Below, one piece after another: positions 23,439 to 29,178 of a DNA stretch of 29,178 bases. Origin of the DNA: Trebonia sp035571275 (lineage in GTDB: Bacteria; Actinomycetota; Actinomycetes; Streptosporangiales; Streptosporangiaceae). The translations under genes were made by a program, and so were the position numbers. Where the stretch lies: the NCBI GenBank assembly GCA_035571275.1, contig DATMKQ010000273.1, forward strand, positions 1-29,178. The letters run 5' to 3'. The number at the start of each line of letters is the position of its first letter. The stretch's first letter is position 1. Under the pieces are notes generated by a model. The model saw only the letters and a list, made by a program, of their open reading frames with translations, made no database searches and was not told the DNA's origin.

Positions 23439-24959
23439 ATGACCGTCACCGAGCCAGCCACCCTCCGCCAGCTGATCACGCGGTCCGACAACCATCCCGC
23501 ACTGGTGGTGCCGGAGTCGGGAGTCTCCCTGTCGTACGCCGGGCTGCAACGTGCCCTTGACCGGGCCGCCGGCCGGCTGGCCGAGATCGGCGTCAGCGAA
23601 GGTGACCGGGTGGCCCTCGTCGCGGCCAATGGCCCGGCGCTGGTCCTGGCCTTCGTCGCGGCCGCCGCCCGCGGCGCGGCGGCCGCGCCGCTGAATCCCG
23701 CGCTGAGCGTCGCCGAACTAGCCGCCGAACTTGATGACCTGCGTGTCTCCCGGCTGCTCCACGACGGCTCGGCCGCCGCCGCCGAAGCCGCGACCGCGGC
23801 GGCCGCGAACGTGGCCGCCAGCGCGTTCGGATTGCGGGACGGTCTGCTGCACGTCGACGACGCGGCCGGGACCCCGCTCCAGGATGCCGGGAGCCCAGCA
23901 GCGCTCGCCCTCTTGCTGCACACCAGCGGCACCACAAGCAAGCCGAAGACGGTGCCCATCCGGCAGCGCAACCTCATCGCGTCGACCGGCGCGGTCGCGC
24001 AGACCTACGGTCTGTCCGGCGAAGACGTGACGATGTGCGTGATGCCGCTGTTCCACGTGCACGGCCTCGTCGCCGCGGTGCTCGGCACGCTGTCCACGGG
24101 CGGCACGGTGGTCATCCCGAGGCTGCGGCCGTCCGTGTTCTGGGACGACATCGCCAAGCATGGCGCGACCTGGTACACGGCGGTCCCCACCATCCACTCG
24201 CGGCTGCTCACCCGGGCCCTTGAGCTGCCGGATAAACCGGAGCACCGGCTAAGGTTCGTCCGCTCCTGCTCGGCGCCGCTGCCCACGGTGCTGTGGCGGC
24301 AATACGAGGAAGCGATCGGTGTCCCGCTCGTCGAGGCGTATGGCATGACGGAGGCGGCGCACCAGATGGCGTCGAATCCGCTGCCGCCCGGTGAACGCCG
24401 CCCGGGGACGGTCGGGCGGCCGACTGGCATCGAGATCGCCGCGCTCGACGACGACTGGCTGCCGGTGGCTGCCGGCGCCGGCGCCGGCGCCGAGGGCGAG
24501 GTGGCGGTGCGCGGCCCGTCGGTCGTCGACCACTACCTCGGCAACCCGGCCGCGACGGCCGCCTCGTTCCGCGATGGCTGGTTCCGCACCGGGGACGTCG
24601 GCAAGCTCAGCGCCGATGGCTACCTAACCCTGGTCGGCCGGCTGAAGGAACTGATCAACCGCGCCGGGGAGAAGATATCCCCCTACGAGGTGGAGGACGT
24701 GCTGCTGACCCATCCCGCGGTGGCCGAGGCCGCGGCTTTCCCCGTGCCGGATGAGAAGTACGGCGAACAGGTGGGTGTCGTGGTCGTGCTCCGGGGCGAG
24801 GCCACGCCGAAGGAACTGGCCGCGCACTGCGCCGATCGCCTTGCCGCGTTCAAACGGCCGGCCCGGGTGACGATCCTGCCCGAGATCCCCAAGGGACCAA
24901 CGGGCAAGATCCAGCGCCGCACCCTCGCGGACATAGTGGCGGCGGCGGCGGAGAAGTGA
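23439..24959 (+). CDS. Acyl-CoA synthetase, oxalate-CoA ligase (AAE3/Pcs60)-like
   Basis: 506 residues, ANL adenylating superfamily. Motifs: LLLHTSGTTSKPKTVPI (P-loop), VMPLFHVHGLVAAVLG, TWYTAVPTIH, LRFVRSCSAPLP, VEAYGMTEAAHQMASNPLPP, GWFRTGDVG, GRLKELINRAGEKISP and the C-terminal PKGPTGKIQRR with the catalytic Lys. The blocks TWYTAVPTIH, RFVRSCSA and MTEAxHxMASNPLP closely match plant AAE3 and yeast Pcs60 oxalyl-CoA synthetases, so oxalate or another small dicarboxylate is a candidate substrate. No oxalyl-CoA decarboxylase is nearby. ATG 23439 follows AAGG at 8 nt. The stop overlaps the next gene by GTGA, so both are co-translated. A GCCGGC hexamer repeat encodes an Ala/Gly linker at 24471-24493. 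Confidence 0.88.
   Translation: MTVTEPATLRQLITRSDNHPALVVPESGVSLSYAGLQRALDRAAGRLAEIGVSEGDRVALVAANGPALVLAFVAAAARGAAAAPLNPALSVAELAAELDDLRVSRLLHDGSAAAAEAATAAAANVAASAFGLRDGLLHVDDAAGTPLQDAGSPAALALLLHTSGTTSKPKTVPIRQRNLIASTGAVAQTYGLSGEDVTMCVMPLFHVHGLVAAVLGTLSTGGTVVIPRLRPSVFWDDIAKHGATWYTAVPTIHSRLLTRALELPDKPEHRLRFVRSCSAPLPTVLWRQYEEAIGVPLVEAYGMTEAAHQMASNPLPPGERRPGTVGRPTGIEIAALDDDWLPVAAGAGAGAEGEVAVRGPSVVDHYLGNPAATAASFRDGWFRTGDVGKLSADGYLTLVGRLKELINRAGEKISPYEVEDVLLTHPAVAEAAAFPVPDEKYGEQVGVVVVLRGEATPKELAAHCADRLAAFKRPARVTILPEIPKGPTGKIQRRTLADIVAAAAEK
24471..24493 (+). repeat. In-frame GCCGGC hexamer repeat
   Basis: Three perfect GCCGGC units (24471-24488) and a partial fourth encode alternating Ala-Gly in a loop just before the conserved GEV strand of the acyl-CoA synthetase. 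Length changes by slippage would stay in frame. Confidence 0.7.
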
Positions 24960-25930
24960 AGGTCGCGGTCGTCGGCGCCGGAGCGATCGGCGCCTACGTG
25001 GGCGCGGCGCTGCACCGGGGCGGCGCGGACGTGCACCTGATCGCCCGCGGCGAGCACCTGGCGGCCATGCGCCAAAACGGCATCTCCGTGCGAAGCCCGC
25101 GCGGGGATTTCCGCGCCCACCCCCATTCGACGGAAGATCCCGTGGAGATAGGCCCGGTCGACATCGTGTTTCTCGGACTGAAGGCGTACAGCTACGCCGG
25201 TGCCGGGCACCTCATCCGACCGCTGCTGCGACCCGGCACCGGGGTTGTCGCCGCGCAGAACGGCATCCCCTGGTGGTACTTCCACGGGCTCCCCGGCCCT
25301 TACGAAGATCGCCGCGTCGAGGCGGTTGATCCGGGCGGCGCCGTCTCCGCCGTGATCGCGCCCGCCCGCGCCATCGGCTGCGTCGTGTACTCCTCGACCG
25401 AGATCGAATCGCCTGGGGTGATCCGCCACATCGAGGGCACCCGGTTCTCGATTGGGGAGCCAGACGGCACGATCTCGCCGCGCTGCACGGCGTTCAGCGA
25501 GGCGATGGCCGCGGGCGGCCTGAAGTGCCCGGTCGAGGCCGACCTGCGATCCGACATCTGGCTGAAGCTGATGGGCAACATCGCGTTCAACCCGATCAGC
25601 GTGCTCACCGGCGCGACGATGGGACAGATCGCCGCGCACCCGGGCACGCGCGCGCTGGTCCTGGCCATGATGCACGAGACGGCCGAGATCGCCGCCCGCC
25701 TCGGGAGCCCGCCGAAGATCTCGGTCGAGCGCCGGTTCGAAGGCGCGGCCCGGGTCGGCGACCACAAGACGTCGATGCTGATGGACTACGAGGCAGGCAA
25801 GCCGCTGGAGTCGGACGTGCTGCTCAAGGCGCCCGTCGAACTCGCGCGCCTGGTCGGCGTGCCGGCGCCGAACCTGGAGACGATCGACGCGCTCATCGAC
25901 CTGCTCACTCAATCACGTGCGCGCCAGTGA
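24956..25930 (+). CDS. 2-dehydropantoate 2-reductase family protein (PanE/ApbA)
   Basis: 324 residues. An N-terminal Rossmann motif GAGAIGAYVGAALHRGGADV binds NADPH. VFLGLKAY and the QNGIPWW motif follow, and the C-terminal helical domain has DIWLKLMGNIAFNPISVLTGAT with the family catalytic Lys/Asn, then HKTSMLMDYEAGKPLESD, the substrate-side signature. The family reduces ketopantoate for CoA synthesis, but many members act on other 2-oxo acids. Pairing with an acyl-CoA ligase rather than panB/panC suggests a catabolic oxo-acid reductase (inference). The GTG start at 24956 overlaps the upstream stop by 4 nt. Confidence 0.88.
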   Translation: MKVAVVGAGAIGAYVGAALHRGGADVHLIARGEHLAAMRQNGISVRSPRGDFRAHPHSTEDPVEIGPVDIVFLGLKAYSYAGAGHLIRPLLRPGTGVVAAQNGIPWWYFHGLPGPYEDRRVEAVDPGGAVSAVIAPARAIGCVVYSSTEIESPGVIRHIEGTRFSIGEPDGTISPRCTAFSEAMAAGGLKCPVEADLRSDIWLKLMGNIAFNPISVLTGATMGQIAAHPGTRALVLAMMHETAEIAARLGSPPKISVERRFEGAARVGDHKTSMLMDYEAGKPLESDVLLKAPVELARLVGVPAPNLETIDALIDLLTQSRARQ

Positions 25931-26163
25931 CACTCGAGGTGGCCAGGAAGGCGTCGGCCTGACGATTGAAAGTTCTGCGAAAAATGCCACGCTGGCTGCC
26001 TCGTCAGTATCTGCAGCAACAATAGTACCCCTTATCGCATAGCCTCTTTTATTCTTGGCGACTTTTTGCATAAAAGGCGCTATTCTGCGCTTTACCACAG
26101 GGGTGGTGGAACGGGGAAGTGTGACGGGGAAGCGCTGCACGCCATTCGAGGGATGGTGGTCTC
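25931..26163. other. AT-richer intergenic region before the SARP gene
   Basis: 233 nt with locally low GC from about 25970 to 26090. TATTCT occurs at 26050-26055 and again at 26081-26086, each followed by a GGCG/GCGC block, 31 bp apart. SARP proteins bind direct repeats, so this could be an autoregulatory site or the gene's promoter. No canonical -35/-10 pair with 17-nt spacing was found, and no convincing ORF. Confidence 0.3.
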
Positions 26164-27237
26164 GTGGCCCTCGCGGTTCACGGCAAACGGGGAGTACAGG
26201 CAGGTGCACGCCTCAGAAACGCGCGCCGGGAGAAAGGGCTCACGCAACGTGAGCTCGCGTCCGAGGCTGGTATCGGCATCGGAACGCTTCGTGACCTGGA
26301 GCAGGGCCGGGTGATGTCTCCGCAGCCGGACACGGTGGCGCGCCTGGGGAGAATTCTGGGCCTGCAGGACCAGCGCCAGCCCAGACCAGGCGGATTGTGG
26401 ATCGGCGTGCTCGGCCCCCTGGCGGTGTTTCGCGACGGGCGCAGCGTTACTCTCCGTACAGCGGGTCAGCGGGCGATTCTCGGCCTGCTGGCGCTGGGGT
26501 GCGGCGGCGCGGTGCGCCAGGACGCCCTCGTCGACGCACTGTGGGGCGGTAATCCGCCTCGCTCCGCTACGGCCACTGTGCACTGCTACATAAGCCGGCT
26601 GCGGTCGATCCTCAACATCCCTGGCGGTGCTGTCCTCTTCCGTGAGGCCAGCGGCTACCGGCTGAGTGTCGGGGCTCGCCAGCTTGACCTGATCGCATTC
26701 CGCCAGCTGGCGGGGGAGGCGCGTAGGGCGGCGGCCTCCGAGGGAGCGGTGGAGGCGTGCCGGCTGTACCGGCAAGCGGCATCACTGTGGCGCGGGGAGC
26801 CGGGTGAGGATCTCGACGCCCTGCATGATCATCCGGAGGCCGCCGCATTGTCGGAGGAACGGCTTGCGCTGACCGTTGAGTACGCCAGGCTCGTGTCCGG
26901 CCTTGGCTGGCATGACTTGGTACTGCCGGAGCTGAGGAAGCTGACCGCGCGGCACCCGCTCGACGAGCGATTGCACGCCGCCCTGATGACCGCGCTGGCC
27001 GGCACGGGCAGGCAAGCCGAGGCGTTCCGTGCGTACGATTCCGTGTGCCGTCGGCTGAAGACGGACTTCGGTGTGTCACCCGGCGATGAGTTGCGTGCTG
27101 CCCGCACCGCGGTCATCCGTAAGCAGGTTCCTGCTGCCCGGTCCGCGCCCGATCTCTGGGAAGACGACGGAGTACTGCCGCTGCCCGTACAGTGGCCGGA
27201 CTTCTGGTCTAAGCGGGCGGTTCCGAGCGCGCGTTAA
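26164..27237 (+). CDS. SARP-family regulator with N-terminal XRE helix-turn-helix
   Basis: 357 residues with three parts. Residues ~13-67 form a Cro/CI-type helix-turn-helix (LRNARREKGLTQRELASEAG, TLRDLEQGR). Residues ~78-170 form an OmpR-like winged helix (LGPLAVFRDGR, ILGLLALGCGGAVRQDALVD, LWGGNPP, VHCYISRLRSIL). Residues ~175-322 form the bacterial transcriptional activation domain (AAALSEERLALTVEYARL, HPLDERLHAALMTALAGTGRQ, YDSVCRRLKTDFGVSPGDEL). SARPs activate secondary metabolite or differentiation genes by binding direct repeats. The XRE addition gives two DNA-binding heads. No biosynthetic cluster is visible here. GTG 26164 is the start, with a GAGGGA-type site 10 nt upstream; it is not fully certain. 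Confidence 0.88.
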   Translation: MALAVHGKRGVQAGARLRNARREKGLTQRELASEAGIGIGTLRDLEQGRVMSPQPDTVARLGRILGLQDQRQPRPGGLWIGVLGPLAVFRDGRSVTLRTAGQRAILGLLALGCGGAVRQDALVDALWGGNPPRSATATVHCYISRLRSILNIPGGAVLFREASGYRLSVGARQLDLIAFRQLAGEARRAAASEGAVEACRLYRQAASLWRGEPGEDLDALHDHPEAAALSEERLALTVEYARLVSGLGWHDLVLPELRKLTARHPLDERLHAALMTALAGTGRQAEAFRAYDSVCRRLKTDFGVSPGDELRAARTAVIRKQVPAARSAPDLWEDDGVLPLPVQWPDFWSKRAVPSAR

Positions 27238-27371
27238 CTGCGGTTATGCGTTCGATCTGAGCAGGGCGCCACCGCCACAAACCTGTCACGAATTGGCCAA
27301 GAGCCTGCTGCGAGGCTGAGAGCCGGGCCCGCCACGGACCCAGCCGGAAAGGCGATCAGGGAGGAGTCCAG

Positions 27372-27968
27372 ATGGGAAGCCAGATTCGACAGCTCCGGCG
27401 ACTAGGACGAGGGAAATTGATCACGGGCCGCCGAGGGCGCCTCGCCTTGGCGGCCGCCGTCGTCACCGCCACGGCAGCCTTCATGGCCATACCGGGGACC
27501 GCGAGCGCCGCTCCCCCCGCCGCCCAATCGCACCCCGCGACCGCGGGATCCCAGTCGGCGATCTCCAGCCTGGCGTTCGGCGCCTCGCCCGGCGAGCAGG
27601 ATCCGGCCAAATGCTACATCCACTACGAGCCCAAGGAACCGCATCTGCGGGCAAGCCACAACCACAATGCGGTCGGGGTCAAGCCGTATGTCAAATGCGC
27701 GCGAAGCGTGCAGCTCATAGTCCTGTACGTGCAGATGTACAAATATCACTTCTTCGGGCTCCTCACGGAGAAAGTGGGACGGCTATTCCCGGATCAGAGC
27801 AAGCACAACGTGGCCTACTTCCAGCAGAAGAACGTCGCGGTCGCCTGCACCAACAAGGATTCGACCAAGTGGTTCGCCATAACGTCGGGTAAGGTCCTTG
27901 AAAATGGCAAATGGTACTACAACTCCGGTTACCGGAGCGAGAACCGGGTGCTAGCCTGCGGAACCTGA
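27372..27968 (+). CDS. Small secreted four-cysteine protein, unknown function
   Basis: 198 residues. ATG 27372 has a strong GGGAGGAG site 6 nt upstream, so it is probably well expressed. The signal peptide has an Arg-rich start, an Ala-rich core at 23-40 and a likely cut after Ala46 (GTASA). The mature ~150-residue protein has Cys81, Cys109, Cys159 and Cys196, enough for two disulfides, and is rich in Tyr, His and Lys (HLRASHNHNAVG, QMYKYHFFG, WYYNSGYRSE). I do not recognise a family. It follows the SARP gene by 134 nt and ends in a strong hairpin, so it is a single-gene unit. Confidence 0.75.
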   Translation: MGSQIRQLRRLGRGKLITGRRGRLALAAAVVTATAAFMAIPGTASAAPPAAQSHPATAGSQSAISSLAFGASPGEQDPAKCYIHYEPKEPHLRASHNHNAVGVKPYVKCARSVQLIVLYVQMYKYHFFGLLTEKVGRLFPDQSKHNVAYFQQKNVAVACTNKDSTKWFAITSGKVLENGKWYYNSGYRSENRVLACGT

Positions 27969-27986
27969 GCATCTCGGGAAAGCGGC

Positions 27987-28024
27987 CCTGCCCCGCGGGA
28001 GGCGACAGCCTCATGCGGGGCAGG
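27987..28024 (+). terminator. Terminator hairpin with nested inner stem
   Basis: CCTGCCCCGC (27987-27996) pairs perfectly with GCGGGGCAGG (28015-28024). The loop contains a second stem, GAGGC/GCCTC around GACA. It starts 18 nt after the secreted-protein stop and has no T-tract. It has the same nested design as the hairpin at 6067-6114. Confidence 0.75.
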
Positions 28025-28069
28025 CGCGGTCGATAGGCTGTGTGGAGGCGGGATGAGAGGAGTGCCGAG

Positions 28070-29074
28070 ATGAGCGCAGCGGGCCAGCCGCCACACCGGA
28101 CCGAACCCCTCCATGTGCTGATGTTCTATTCCTTTGTCAGCGGCTTCGCTGGGCTTCTCCTCGACGAAACGCACGAGCACGCGGGGATCGACTGGTACCG
28201 TGCGGCATCCAGGGAAAAGAGCGAGGAGTTCGCGAGATCAGCTTCCGCGCAAAGTGAGCTCCAGATAGCGGCCGCTCTCGAGTCGTACATCGACAACAGG
28301 GTATTTCTTCTTGACGGCGATGACCCGCGAGGCCGGGTATCGAATATTATCCACGATGCTATTGTCACGCAGAACTTGCTGCTCGTTCGCGAAGCGCTTT
28401 CCCTGGCCCAGGGCGCTACCTGGCTGAGTTCGGATGTGGATCGCTCGCGTCAGGCGTTCGTGGACTGGTCGGATACCGGTGAACCACCGGACTTGAGCAC
28501 GAGCGATGCCCTGCAAAAAACGGAAGCGGAAGTATTCGCGCGCGGACGGCCGGTCATGGACCGGATAAGGCGGCTTGGCCGGGAACGGGCAGCGGGCGCT
28601 TGGTGGTCGGCTCCGGCGGGCGCCGGCTTGCCGTGCACCACGCGGAAACTCGACTCTGTCACCGCGGCCGGTCTCATCTTCCGGGACGACAGCCTGGGCG
28701 AGTCGCGCGCTTGCGCCTGGGACGTCCATGTGGCCGCTGATGCGGCCGTGGCGGAGATTCACGATGTGCCGGACTGGCAGCAACTCGTGGCGGCCTCCCC
28801 GCGGCTTGTCTCGGATTCCCGTCAGGAGGAGTGGTCCCAGCGGTTCGGCTTGCCAGGCCCGTGGTTTCTCCCGGACTGGGGTGAGCTGGCCGGGCGGTGG
28901 GACGGCGTTCACCTGAGCGTGTACGGCTATCTGCGCTGCCAAGGACAGATCGCGCCGGTCAGCGACGGGAGAACGGTCCTGGTCGGCTGGGATCCCGATG
29001 CGACGTACTGGCTGCGCGACGCGATCACCCTGGCCGGAACCTCCCCTGACCGCTGGGTCCGCGACCCCAGCTGA
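28070..29074 (+). CDS. Hypothetical protein, 334 residues
   Basis: No family recognised. ATG 28070 has GAGAGGAG 7 nt upstream, which decides the start over the longer reading from 28040. There is no signal peptide or membrane segment, so it is probably cytosolic. The N-terminal half is helical and charged (REKSEEFARSASAQSELQIA, IIHDAIVTQNLLLVREALSL). The C-terminal ~90 residues are Trp/Asp-rich (FGLPGPWFLPDWGELAGRWD, VHLSVYGYLRCQG, VLVGWDPDATYWLRD) and look like a compact fold. Codon use looks like its neighbours. It follows a terminator, so it has its own promoter, which I cannot see. Bases 29075-29178 after it show nothing. Confidence 0.75.
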   Translation: MSAAGQPPHRTEPLHVLMFYSFVSGFAGLLLDETHEHAGIDWYRAASREKSEEFARSASAQSELQIAAALESYIDNRVFLLDGDDPRGRVSNIIHDAIVTQNLLLVREALSLAQGATWLSSDVDRSRQAFVDWSDTGEPPDLSTSDALQKTEAEVFARGRPVMDRIRRLGRERAAGAWWSAPAGAGLPCTTRKLDSVTAAGLIFRDDSLGESRACAWDVHVAADAAVAEIHDVPDWQQLVAASPRLVSDSRQEEWSQRFGLPGPWFLPDWGELAGRWDGVHLSVYGYLRCQGQIAPVSDGRTVLVGWDPDATYWLRDAITLAGTSPDRWVRDPS

Positions 29075-29178
29075 GTGCGCGACCAGCGGGTGGCGAGCAG
29101 CGCTTGCCGTCTACCGGTCGGAACGTGGCCGTCGTCACATCGACCACCACAGGGGGCTTGGACGGCGGAGATCCGGGG

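Noticed and set aside
24471..24493. GCCGGC repeat as a mobile-element or regulatory repeat
   Set aside because: It is in frame inside a gene and encodes a simple Ala-Gly linker.
25913..26209. Minus-strand 98-codon frame in the gap before the SARP gene
   Set aside because: No ribosome binding site or family resemblance, overlaps the promoter area and the start of the SARP gene.

Overview
The window comes from a high-GC Gram-positive actinobacterium. The GC content is very high, GTG starts are frequent, genes join through 4-nt ATGA/GTGA overlaps, and the proteins are typical of soil actinomycetes: an XRE-SARP regulator, TAT-exported phosphatase, secreted galactanase, and many LLM flavin monooxygenases. 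I cannot name the genus. No tRNA, rRNA, CRISPR array, transposase or phage gene was seen, and no gene-free stretch exceeds about 240 nt.

Left part (1-6055): a RecQ-type helicase is coupled to a small HicA-like protein. Next come a broken C-terminal piece of a VapC PIN toxin and a two-gene unit of an LLM oxidoreductase and a nitronate monooxygenase. Divergent from these is a secreted GH53 endo-galactanase with an N-terminal discoidin-like domain. A strong 12-bp inverted repeat follows it.

Centre (6185-20506), the most coherent block: ten minus-strand genes that look like an organosulfur scavenging island. The promoter-proximal unit is ssuD - SfnB-like dehydrogenase - flavin reductase. A short AT-rich promoter region separates it from two tandem DszA/NtaA-type monooxygenases, a Gsi/Dpp-like peptide-type ABC importer (lipoprotein, two permeases, fused double ATPase) and a DszC-like monooxygenase. 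A divergent LysR regulator sits at the head. A LysR-type inverted repeat between lysR and ssuD recurs, with 14 of 17 bases identical, in the AT-rich region ahead of the second unit. One LysR protein could therefore drive both halves. An ACC-deaminase-like PLP enzyme overlaps the lysR stop codon tail to tail.

Right part (20591-29074): a VapBC toxin-antitoxin pair whose whole upstream gap is a degenerate 8-bp tandem repeat, suggesting a ribbon-helix-helix operator array. Then come a TAT-exported purple acid phosphatase, a divergent oxalyl-CoA-synthetase-like ligase coupled to a ketopantoate-reductase-family protein, an XRE-SARP fusion regulator, a small secreted four-cysteine protein ending in a strong hairpin, and an unrecognised 334-residue protein.

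The most promising items are the twin-operator organosulfur regulon that uses a peptide-type importer in place of SsuABC, and the repeat array controlling VapBC.
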